Source: an uncultured Gammaproteobacteria bacterium (GTDB lineage: Bacteria > Pseudomonadota > Gammaproteobacteria > Pseudomonadales > Azotimanducaceae_A). Taken from it: 8,809 nt of DNA. A model generated the notes under the pieces. It worked only from the letters and a program-made list of their open reading frames with translations. It ran no database searches and was not told where the DNA came from. The position numbers and the translations under genes were made by a program. Position 1 is the first letter of the stretch; each line of letters opens with the position of its first letter. Of this stretch, positions 1 through 6,261 are shown in pieces. The stretch spans positions 1-8,809 of the forward strand of contig CAJWGQ010000122.1 in assembly GCA_913041025.1 (NCBI GenBank), written 5' to 3'.

Positions 1-1268
1 GCGTAACGCCTAACAACCACGGATTGACTGCTGGCTGCCTTTATAATTAATTCCAGGGCATCGATGGCAGGTGGACCGATATCACCCAACACATCGATAA
101 CCCTGGCGAGGTCCTCAGGATCTTCTTTGTTAATTAGTGGCGTCAAATAATCAATCGATGTTTTTCCGGCTGCTCGCAACCCATATGCCGCAATGTTACG
201 AAGATTAGTGTCTTTGTTATTAAAATTTTCGATGAGGGCTTCAACACCTTCTTGAGATTTTGCCATTTCATAAGCTGCAGATATTGCTAATTCGTCATTT
301 GAATCATTTATGCGTTCGCAGAGAGCCTGCACATCAGTTACTGAACTCTCCGGGAATGATTTCTTGCCAAGGTGCCAGTTCCAAAGATTAAGCCAAACGG
401 GCTTCATTGACTTTGAACTCACCGATTGATCTTCATACCTCCACTGGGGATCGGTGTGATCCCAACTTGGGTCGATGGGGTCGTTGTTTCGAGTGAATAA
501 AAATTTCACCATGTGCCGCGGTAGGCCTGACTCATTAGAACTATACCGAGCGTGGACAATATCGAAGTGGACAAAAACCAAGGTGCCCGCGGGGCCGACT
601 AGCGGAACTCGCTTATCTTTCCATAGTTTTTCAAGCACTTTGTTTTTCTTCGCGAGTTCTGGGTGCTTTTCTGCTGTCTCCTTATAAAGCACCTTGACCG
701 CCTGTTCGCTTTCCTGAGGAGTCATTGTCTTGGCAAGCAGCTGATCTCGAATTTCGTTCAATCCGTCCCTCGATAACCGGTCGAATTCAGCTCGTGTTTT
801 TTCGACTTCCCGGCGCGGCAGATATTGGCTCTGAGGTACTAGGCAAGTAGGTCCCATATCCAACGTGGTGTCTTGAGGATAATAAAACATCATCACGTAA
901 CGAGTAGGATGAGGTCTTCTCAGATGATCTATTGCCTGGTGACTGTGATTATCTCCATCCTTGTGGAGTCCCTGCTCTCCTCCTGGAAGTGTTCGATGAT
1001 CGTGCCGATGAAAATGCAGGTGGTATTCGGGACCAATTAGTGATTCTAGTGTGCCTTTCACGACGGGTGACTCAATAAGCTCCTGTAACAAAGGAGCGCA
1101 TGGGAGGAGATTGTTGTGACCCATTAGACCGGTCTCACTCAGCGGCTCTAGCTGTTTGGACACACGACCGTGGTAGTCTTCCGAGAGCCCCGAGTCGACC
1201 TGAAGGTACCCGTCAGCAATAAACCTCTGCATCGCCAGGTCATCCAGCAGATACTGTGCTTTGTTCAT
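1..1268 (-). CDS. PhyH-type Fe(II)/2-oxoglutarate dioxygenase with C-terminal HEAT-like repeats (partial, runs off left edge)
   Basis: I translated this frame by hand. It starts at an ATG at 1268 and stays open to the left edge, giving 422 complete codons with no stop. An AGGA Shine-Dalgarno site (1275-1278) lies 6 bases upstream. The N-terminal two thirds look like the phytanoyl-CoA dioxygenase (PhyH) superfamily. There is an iron-binding HxD (H102-K103-D104, in GLHKDGDNH), a distal histidine (H239, in FDIVHARY) and an arginine suited to 2-oxoglutarate binding (R251, in GLPRHMVKF). Between HxD and the distal His sits a lysine/glutamate-rich, probably helical insert (about residues 151-220), absent from the smaller PhyH protein at 4360-5247. 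From about residue 325 the sequence becomes helical repeats of HEAT/PBS-lyase type (LRNIAAYGLRAAG, then RVIDVLGDIGPPAIDAL), which continue past the window. The substrate is unknown; hydroxylation or oxidation of a small molecule is the family expectation. It is the last visible gene of the cluster, 79 bases after the BVMO. Confidence 0.85.
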   Translation of the reverse strand, partial: MNKAQYLLDDLAMQRFIADGYLQVDSGLSEDYHGRVSKQLEPLSETGLMGHNNLLPCAPLLQELIESPVVKGTLESLIGPEYHLHFHRHDHRTLPGGEQGLHKDGDNHSHQAIDHLRRPHPTRYVMMFYYPQDTTLDMGPTCLVPQSQYLPRREVEKTRAEFDRLSRDGLNEIRDQLLAKTMTPQESEQAVKVLYKETAEKHPELAKKNKVLEKLWKDKRVPLVGPAGTLVFVHFDIVHARYSSNESGLPRHMVKFLFTRNNDPIDPSWDHTDPQWRYEDQSVSSKSMKPVWLNLWNWHLGKKSFPESSVTDVQALCERINDSNDELAISAAYEMAKSQEGVEALIENFNNKDTNLRNIAAYGLRAAGKTSIDYLTPLINKEDPEDLARVIDVLGDIGPPAIDALELIIKAASSQSVVVRRY

Positions 1269-1307
1269 CAAGGATCCTAAAGCCCTATCCAGGGTTATGT
1301 TCAGAGG

Positions 1308-1329
1308 GGCTAATGCTTATTCATTAGCC
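1308..1329. repeat. Perfect inverted repeat (8-bp stem, 6-base loop) between BVMO and PhyH-HEAT genes
   Basis: GGCTAATG at 1308-1315 and CATTAGCC at 1322-1329 are exact reverse complements around the loop CTTATT. The structure lies 18 bases past the BVMO stop codon and about 40 bases before the next start. On the transcribed minus strand it is followed by a pyrimidine stretch with few Us, so it is not a canonical intrinsic terminator. It could be an mRNA 3'-end or processing hairpin, a partial attenuator, or an operator. Formation of the stem is certain from sequence; its role is inference. Confidence 0.6.
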
Positions 1330-1347
1330 TTCTGATTTCAATGCCTT

Positions 1348-3171
1348 TTATTTGATTTGCATTCCTTCAAGATCTCCGGCTTCCCGCCATTTACCTAGTA
1401 ATGCGTTAAACGCGTTTACCCCAGGCGCATAGCCTTGTCCTATTCCACCACCATCAGCTATATGCCCCTCATTGTTATAATAGCCAGGTGTGCAGGCCTC
1501 TAGATAAGCTTGATTATTAACGGCAAGATTATTGATTGTTTCGACCCATCCAGTTTCAGCTTCCTGAGTAGGTTGGACATATTTAGCTCCTCGATCTAAC
1601 ACTTCTTTAATGATGTAGCCGATATGTTGGGCATGATCATCCAGGACGGAAGTCAAGTTAACTGAGGCTCCGGTTTGTGAGATGCCACCCATCTGAAAAC
1701 AATTAGGAAAGCCATGGCTCGAAAAACCATGAAAGGTTTTTAGCCCTTCCGAAAAGTGATCACTTAACGTTTTCCCATCCTGGCCGGTCACTTCGAATCC
1801 CGCACGCCGTGTATAGACTGTTCCTACCTCGAACCCAGTCGCGAAAATGATACAGTCGAGTTCGTACTCAACGCCATTGGCGACAATGCCTTTCTCGGTA
1901 ATTCGATCAACCCCTTTGCTTGCGCTCGTATCTACTAGTGAGACATTTTCTCTATTAAAAGTCGGTAAAAATTCGTCATTAAAAGTGGGTCGCTTACAAA
2001 ACTGTCGATACCATGGCTTCAATAAATCAGCGACCTCTTCATTTTCTACCGTGTCGTCCACCCTCTGGCGTATACCATTCATCTTTTTGAAATCAGCCAT
2101 TTCAGCCATCTCAGCTGCTTCCTGTGGTGTCACTTCAGGGTTTTTTTCTTTGTTCGTCGGTACGACTGACATCAAATCCCGAAAAATCTCTGTCCAACCA
2201 TCGTTGACCAGGTCCTCTTCAACAGGAACACCAAGTAAGATGTCATTAAAATTTTCTCGTCGCTCTCGTTGCCAGCCAGGCGTTAGCGTCTCAGCCCATT
2301 CAGGATCGGTGGGCGAATTTCCCCTGAGATCGACAGAGGAAGGCGTGCGCTGAAAAACAACTAATTCTTTTGCGTGCTCGCCAACAAACGGTACGCTTTG
2401 AATTGCAGTTGCACCAGTTCCAATCACCCCGACTCGCTTATCGGCTAACTTATGTAAGTTACCATTATGATCTCCACCGGTGTATTCATAATCCCAACGC
2501 GAGGTATGAAAGGTGTGGCCTTTAAAGGTTTCGATACCCTCAACGGCCGGTAATTTAGGCCTATTAAGTGGACCGCAGGCCATCACGACAAATCTTGCAT
2601 GCATGGCATCTTCACGGTCAGTGGTTATGAGCCAGGTGCTCGTATCTTCCTGCCAAACAATGCCCTCTACCTTGGTTTGAAAACACGCTTTTTCATAAAG
2701 ATCGAATGTTTTACCAATGCGCTGAGAGTGCTCATAGATTTCAGGCGCATAGGAATATTTTTCTTTAGGCATGTACCCTAACTCCTCAAGCAAGGGCAGA
2801 TAGCAATAAGACTCGATATCACATTGTGCACCAGGATAGCGATTCCAATACCAGGTACCACCAAAATCTCCTCCTGACTCGATAATCCTGAAATCAGAAA
2901 CGCCAACCTCCTGAAATCTGGCTCCAGCAAGCATACCCCCAAAACCACCCCCAATAATCGCCACGTCGATTTGATCCGTTAACGGTTCTCGCTCGTAACC
3001 CGGTTCAACGTAAGGGTCCTCTAAATAATGAGCAAAATGATCCGACATGTTGCGATACTGATCGTTACCCTCAGTCCTAATTCGCTTGTCGCGCTCGGTT
3101 TGATACTTCGTCCTTAATTCGTCCGGATCAAATCCTAGGTTGTGAAATCGGTTAACAGATGATTCGGCCAT
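1348..3171 (-). CDS. Type I Baeyer-Villiger monooxygenase (FAD/NADPH-dependent flavoprotein)
   Basis: The family uses FAD, NADPH and O2 to insert oxygen next to a carbonyl, turning ketones into esters or lactones. The 607-residue protein has the full signature set. The FAD-binding Rossmann motif GGGFGG is at residues 74-79. The conserved GGTWYWNRYPGAQCD segment is around 104-118. The BVMO fingerprint FxGxxxHxxxW(D) spans F216 to D227, which separates it from ordinary flavin monooxygenases. The NADPH Rossmann motif GTGATA is at 251-256, with VFQRTP nearby. The KRP at 393-395 matches the position of the active-site arginine of phenylacetone monooxygenase, and FATG is at 443-446. About 65 residues precede the FAD fold, as in phenylacetone- and steroid-type BVMOs. 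The ATG start at 3171 has GGAG (3177-3180) 5 bases upstream. It follows the secreted-protein gene by 55 bases. A role on a ketone made elsewhere in the cluster is inference; the exact substrate cannot be read. Confidence 0.93.
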   Translation of the reverse strand: MAESSVNRFHNLGFDPDELRTKYQTERDKRIRTEGNDQYRNMSDHFAHYLEDPYVEPGYEREPLTDQIDVAIIGGGFGGMLAGARFQEVGVSDFRIIESGGDFGGTWYWNRYPGAQCDIESYCYLPLLEELGYMPKEKYSYAPEIYEHSQRIGKTFDLYEKACFQTKVEGIVWQEDTSTWLITTDREDAMHARFVVMACGPLNRPKLPAVEGIETFKGHTFHTSRWDYEYTGGDHNGNLHKLADKRVGVIGTGATAIQSVPFVGEHAKELVVFQRTPSSVDLRGNSPTDPEWAETLTPGWQRERRENFNDILLGVPVEEDLVNDGWTEIFRDLMSVVPTNKEKNPEVTPQEAAEMAEMADFKKMNGIRQRVDDTVENEEVADLLKPWYRQFCKRPTFNDEFLPTFNRENVSLVDTSASKGVDRITEKGIVANGVEYELDCIIFATGFEVGTVYTRRAGFEVTGQDGKTLSDHFSEGLKTFHGFSSHGFPNCFQMGGISQTGASVNLTSVLDDHAQHIGYIIKEVLDRGAKYVQPTQEAETGWVETINNLAVNNQAYLEACTPGYYNNEGHIADGGGIGQGYAPGVNAFNALLGKWREAGDLEGMQIK

Positions 3172-3226
3172 GAGATCTCCAAATTATGTTAATGAATAGT
3201 GAGCTATGAATCTTTTCAAGAATATA

Positions 3227-4258
3227 CTACTCGCCACCACTAGACGCCTGATTAGACATCCACTCCCTTTCGAGGAGGCGCGCACCCCTGAGCATATTAC
3301 CCATATAATAGTTGCCCTCATGACAGGCGAATTCATAATTGAAATCGTTAGTCCTGGGCCAATACATTTCGCCAGCGTAAGGTGCTTCGTAACCCGGGTC
3401 CTCCACCCTAAAGTAATAGACCAAACCACCTTCAGTTGGCGTGAATTTTTCAATTAACCGGTAACCTTCCATGGGCTGATTGCGCTCCTGCATAAAATTG
3501 GTGCTTTCAATGACTGCAGTATCGCCCTCCCACCGACCGACAGAGTCGCCAGCTAGGGACATAATATTTAAAGGACGATGATCGTCATTCATACGAAACA
3601 CTCGGGTAAAATGCATCCACTCGATATTTAGCATCATGTGGTCATCGGTTTGAACGATTGTTTTTACGTTGTTGTATGGTAATGACATGATGGCGTAGGT
3701 TGCTACCCCCGTCATGATGCACCGATCTCCTAGGTTACGAGACTCCGGACCATCGTAAGGTTGGTCTCCAGTTTCCATCCACCAAGCCGTGCCGTTCCGT
3801 GATCCTGTCCGCTCGTCAGGCCACTCATATTTTGTAGCGGTCTGCCATCGCTGTTTGCCCAAATCTGTAAGACCTGGTAACTGGCCATTTGGGGGCTCGA
3901 TAATGATAGAGGTTCGATATTTGCCATCGATTTTGAAGGCGGTATCGCCCCATTCAAAAAAGAAATCATTGTAGGCCCCAATGTTTCCTCCCTCAGGCGC
4001 GGATCGATTGGGGTCACTTTTTTTTCTGCCCCACTCTCTGGCGGCGTGCGCTTTTTCAGCGATGGTCTCCGCTTCTTCCTCCGTAAAATACATCCTGTCG
4101 CCAAGTGCAATAGGACGTGTGTAGGGTGTCCGCGTAGAAATGTTGTAGCGACCCGACAAATCGGGCTTGCCGTTCGGTAGTCTCGGTATATCAGCCTGTG
4201 CTAGCTCGATCAGCAAGCCCATACCAAGTAAACCAATAATGATCCTAGACAATATCAT
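3227..4258 (-). CDS. Secreted protein of an uncharacterised family (signal peptide, conserved ACHEGNY motif)
   Basis: The product has 343 residues. Residues 1-22 form a Sec-type signal peptide: a hydrophobic core rich in I, L and G, ending in LAQA before DIPRLPNGKPDLSG, so cleavage after A22 and export to the periplasm are likely. The mature part carries segments I associate with a large, functionally undescribed family in environmental bacteria: RTSIIIEPPNGQLP (about 116-129), LGDRCI (177-181), GDSVGRWEGDTAVIESTNF (237-255), and YEFACHEGNYYMGNMLRGAR near the C-terminus. Two cysteines remain in the mature chain (C180, C312), so one disulfide is possible. No catalytic motif I recognise is present and I assign no function. 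A Shine-Dalgarno GGGGAG (4267-4272) sits 8 bases before the ATG. Its place between PhyH and the BVMO suggests a link to substrate uptake, binding or extracytoplasmic processing, but that is only inference. Confidence 0.85.
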   Translation of the reverse strand: MILSRIIIGLLGMGLLIELAQADIPRLPNGKPDLSGRYNISTRTPYTRPIALGDRMYFTEEEAETIAEKAHAAREWGRKKSDPNRSAPEGGNIGAYNDFFFEWGDTAFKIDGKYRTSIIIEPPNGQLPGLTDLGKQRWQTATKYEWPDERTGSRNGTAWWMETGDQPYDGPESRNLGDRCIMTGVATYAIMSLPYNNVKTIVQTDDHMMLNIEWMHFTRVFRMNDDHRPLNIMSLAGDSVGRWEGDTAVIESTNFMQERNQPMEGYRLIEKFTPTEGGLVYYFRVEDPGYEAPYAGEMYWPRTNDFNYEFACHEGNYYMGNMLRGARLLEREWMSNQASSGGE

Positions 4259-4359
4259 TTCTAATTCTCCCCGATTCCCGAATAGATTTTAGAGTCTGTT
4301 ACTGCTACTCCCTGCTTATTAAATAGGCCTTATGTCTTTTTTTTCGTTTCTCCGCAACT
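4259..4359 (-). other. Intergenic gap between PhyH and secreted-protein genes, no convincing terminator or promoter
   Basis: This gap of 101 bases contains the ribosome binding site of the downstream gene (GGGGAG, 4267-4272) and an A8 run on the transcribed strand. I found no stable stem followed by a U-tract. A TAAAAT (4286-4291) resembles a -10 box but has no -35 at suitable spacing. Read-through from the PhyH gene is therefore the simplest expectation. Confidence 0.4.
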
Positions 4360-5247
4360 CTAGGCAAAGGGATCCGTTCCTGCTCTCATCATTGTAGGCA
4401 CGCGTTCATAGTCTGGGCTTTGAGAGTTCTCATAAGGATATAAGGACTTACCTATTAATTTCGCAAGGTCTGGGTATTTCTCGAGTAACTGTGGCGAGGT
4501 ATCTTCATAGTTCTTCTGAACTCTCATGTAGGTCCTCATATAGTTCTGCACCAGCGTGACCCGTAACCCTTTATTGGTTCGCTTTTCTGAGGCATGCCAG
4601 GTCGCTCCATTCCATATCGCCAAGGAGCCAGCTTTGCCAATCAGCGGCACATACTTATAAGGAGTTGAACTGGTATCTGCTTCATGCGGAAGGGTCGCCC
4701 TACCATAATGATGACTACCGGGCACAAATATTGTGGGTCCATCGTCTGCGCTATCGTAGTCTGTACAAACCCAGGACGCATTACACATATGGGCAATCTG
4801 ACCCGCGCCAGGAGGTATGCCATGAGAGTCGCTATGAAGGCCGAGGCCCTCTTCCCCTTCACCCTTGATTATCCATGTCTGGCCCGAAAATATCGCGCTC
4901 TGACCCAGTAACCATTTCACGAGGGCAACACAAACTGGATTTATTGCGGCTTCAACAAATACCTCATCCTCTTCAAGTAAATCCCAGCCATTTTTCAGGG
5001 TTTTGTCTTTAGGGATTTTCGCTGTGCGGTAATCACCCAGCTCAAGATTGTTACGTTTTTCGCAGGCTTTGATTATGGCTTCTCTCAACCGGTCGATGAA
5101 CCCCTCGCTGCTGTGCATCTTTTCCGGAGGCACAACGGTCATCCCATAAGCCTCAAGCTCGACCACATGTTCAAACAAATCATACTTGTTCAGCTCAAGC
5201 ATCAAGTTATCCACATCAGGATAAACCTTGTATTCTGATAAACTCAT
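4360..5247 (-). CDS. Phytanoyl-CoA dioxygenase (PhyH) family Fe(II)/2-oxoglutarate oxygenase
   Basis: Family members hydroxylate a substrate C-H bond, using Fe(II), O2 and 2-oxoglutarate and releasing succinate and CO2. Known substrates range from phytanoyl-CoA to natural products. The 295-residue protein shows the facial triad: H138 and D140 in GLHSDSHG, and H218 in AIWNGATWHAS. It also has R229 (KGLRVTLVQNY), placed to bind the 2-oxoglutarate carboxylate. GPTIFVPGSHHYGRA (about 170-184) is the usual strand and turn before the distal His. Length is normal for the family, without the insert or repeats of the dioxygenase at 1-1268. The ATG at 5247 is preceded by an unusually strong, purine-only Shine-Dalgarno stretch (5251-5259). 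The gene follows the MaoC hydratase by 74 bases, which favours a CoA-ester or hydrophobic substrate, but free-acid or alcohol substrates are equally possible. Confidence 0.9.
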   Translation of the reverse strand: MSLSEYKVYPDVDNLMLELNKYDLFEHVVELEAYGMTVVPPEKMHSSEGFIDRLREAIIKACEKRNNLELGDYRTAKIPKDKTLKNGWDLLEEDEVFVEAAINPVCVALVKWLLGQSAIFSGQTWIIKGEGEEGLGLHSDSHGIPPGAGQIAHMCNASWVCTDYDSADDGPTIFVPGSHHYGRATLPHEADTSSTPYKYVPLIGKAGSLAIWNGATWHASEKRTNKGLRVTLVQNYMRTYMRVQKNYEDTSPQLLEKYPDLAKLIGKSLYPYENSQSPDYERVPTMMRAGTDPFA

Positions 5248-5250
5248 TTA

Positions 5251-5259
5251 CTCCCCTCC
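5251..5259 (-). promoter_or_regulatory. Strong Shine-Dalgarno site of the PhyH gene
   Basis: On the minus strand GGAGGGGAG ends 3 bases before the ATG at 5247, with the GGAGG core 7 bases away. It is the best anti-SD match in the window and supports this start codon. Confidence 0.75.
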
Positions 5260-5276
5260 AAAAGTAGTAGTTCGAT

Positions 5277-5306
5277 ACTGTAACGCCACTAAAACAAATT
5301 TGTAAA
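5277..5306 (-). promoter_or_regulatory. Possible weak sigma70-type promoter ahead of the PhyH gene
   Basis: On the minus strand TTTACA (5301-5306; 5 of 6 to TTGACA) is followed after 18 bases by TACAGT (5277-5282; 4 of 6 to TATAAT). The -35 overlaps the perfect palindrome ACAAATTTGT (5294-5303), which could serve as an operator half-site arrangement. Such matches arise by chance in A/T-rich gaps, so this is only a candidate for an internal promoter. Confidence 0.22.
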
Positions 5307-5321
5307 CTGTTAAGTGATTAA

Positions 5322-6158
5322 CTAGGCATAGGTACACTGGCCTTGATCAATTACTACGTCACCATTCTGATTGGTCGTTCTAAACAGCGCACTATTCCCA
5401 TCTACCCACATAGAAACGGTTAATTCGTCACCAGGATAAACTGGCTTGGAAAAACGAGCGTTCATCGATTTGAACCGAGAAGGATCAGAATCACATAATT
5501 TAGCCAGCAAACCTCGCCCGGTATAACCGTAGGTACACAAACCGTGCAAGATTGGTCGATCAAAACCGCCCATCTTGGCGAAGGAAGGGTCAGAGTGAAG
5601 CGGATTCCTATCACCAGAGAGTCGGTAGATTAGCGCTTGATCATCTCGGGTCTTATAAACAATCTGATGATCTGGAGACCGGTCAGGGAACTCAATCTTT
5701 TCATTTTCTCCTCGCTCACCACCAAAACCGCCTTCCCCACGACAAAATAAGGAGGTTCGTGTCCGAAGGATGACCTCGCCTGTCTTCAAATTTTTAGATT
5801 CAGAGGCGAATTCTAGTACAGCAGCAGACCCCTTATCGTAGATCGCAGTGCATTCTCCAACGCTCTCAATCTCTCCATCCGCGGGAATTTCACCTAGGAG
5901 CTCGATCCCCTGCTCTCCGTGCACCATAAGCGCTGGGTTGAACGAGCCCACCTTGTTCATCGGTATACCGCCGCCGCCTATGATGACAGCAAAGGTAGGA
6001 TAGACTTTCTGCACGAGATCCTTGGTGTTTTCCGTTGCGAATTTGAGATCATCCAAACCTGCACCTATACCTACCGCATAGAGCAGAGCATCCTTGGAGG
6101 ACCAGGAACGCCTGCTAGGCTCGCCCTTTACACCTACAGCACTCGGATCTATCGCCAT
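5322..6158 (-). CDS. MaoC-like (R)-specific enoyl-CoA hydratase, hydratase-2 type double hotdog
   Basis: The enzyme is expected to add water to trans-2-enoyl-CoA, giving (R)-3-hydroxyacyl-CoA, as in the hydratase-2 domain of peroxisomal multifunctional enzyme 2. From the ATG at 6158 it is 278 residues, right for a double-hotdog protein. An N-terminal, catalytically silent hotdog (about 10-145) is followed by an active C-terminal hotdog (about 160-275). The hydratase-2 signature is clear: YRLSGDRNPLHSDP, with catalytic Asp183 and His188, then GFDRPILHGLCTYG (198-211). The frame extends 12 bases upstream to a GTG at 6170, but that GTG is embedded in the GGGGA ribosome binding site, so the ATG is preferred. 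The gene sits 103 bases after the cleavage oxygenase and 74 before PhyH. It is the only gene here whose substrate is clearly a CoA thioester, which implies that CoA-activated intermediates occur in the pathway and that the acyl-CoA ligase and dehydrogenase lie elsewhere. Confidence 0.93.
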   Translation of the reverse strand: MAIDPSAVGVKGEPSRRSWSSKDALLYAVGIGAGLDDLKFATENTKDLVQKVYPTFAVIIGGGGIPMNKVGSFNPALMVHGEQGIELLGEIPADGEIESVGECTAIYDKGSAAVLEFASESKNLKTGEVILRTRTSLFCRGEGGFGGERGENEKIEFPDRSPDHQIVYKTRDDQALIYRLSGDRNPLHSDPSFAKMGGFDRPILHGLCTYGYTGRGLLAKLCDSDPSRFKSMNARFSKPVYPGDELTVSMWVDGNSALFRTTNQNGDVVIDQGQCTYA

Positions 6159-6261
6159 TTTATTCCCCACAAATTAGTTGATTTCAGTATGCACGACTTT
6201 GAAAAAAAATCTAAGGGTCCTCGAGGTTGCCGATCAACTGAATTATCGCGGATTGTTTAAG
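6159..6261 (-). other. Intergenic gap between cleavage oxygenase and hydratase
   Basis: Apart from the hydratase ribosome binding site, this gap of 103 bases holds a CCTCGAGG palindrome (6219-6226) and, 9 bases later on the transcribed strand, a run of eight T (6202-6209). The palindrome has no room for a loop, so together they do not make a standard intrinsic terminator. A 7-base inverted pair, AGTTGAT (6176-6182) and ATCAACT (6233-6239), flanks this region with a long spacer and may be chance. Confidence 0.35.
6164..6168 (-). promoter_or_regulatory. Shine-Dalgarno GGGGA that fixes the hydratase start
   Basis: GGGGA on the minus strand ends 5 bases before the ATG at 6158. It overlaps the alternative in-frame GTG (6168-6170), which itself has no purine-rich site upstream. 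This argues for the 278-residue form rather than 282. Confidence 0.65.

Noticed and set aside
475..687. Plus-strand open frame opposite the PhyH-HEAT gene
   Set aside because: It lies antisense to a frame with clear dioxygenase motifs, has low-complexity S/F-rich sequence, and has no ribosome binding site.
2087..2120. Tandem-looking repeat of cagccat/ctcagc units
   Set aside because: It only reflects the Ala-Glu-Met rich helix EAAEMAEMAD in the BVMO and is too short and imperfect to be a DNA repeat element.
1847..2353. 168-residue plus-strand open frame inside the BVMO gene
   Set aside because: It is a serine-rich shadow of the BVMO coding sequence, which carries the complete family signature on the other strand.
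4286..4291. TAAAAT as a -10 box ahead of the secreted-protein gene
   Set aside because: No acceptable -35 element lies 16-18 bases upstream, and it has no extended -10 TG.
6202..6226. Intrinsic terminator formed by CCTCGAGG and the T8 run after the cleavage oxygenase
   Set aside because: The 8-base palindrome has no loop, the T-run is 9 bases away, and no alternative longer stem is seen.
5919..6260. Plus-strand open frame of 113 codons reaching into the gap before the hydratase
   Set aside because: Most of it is antisense to the hydratase N-terminus, and no recognisable protein features or Shine-Dalgarno site are present.
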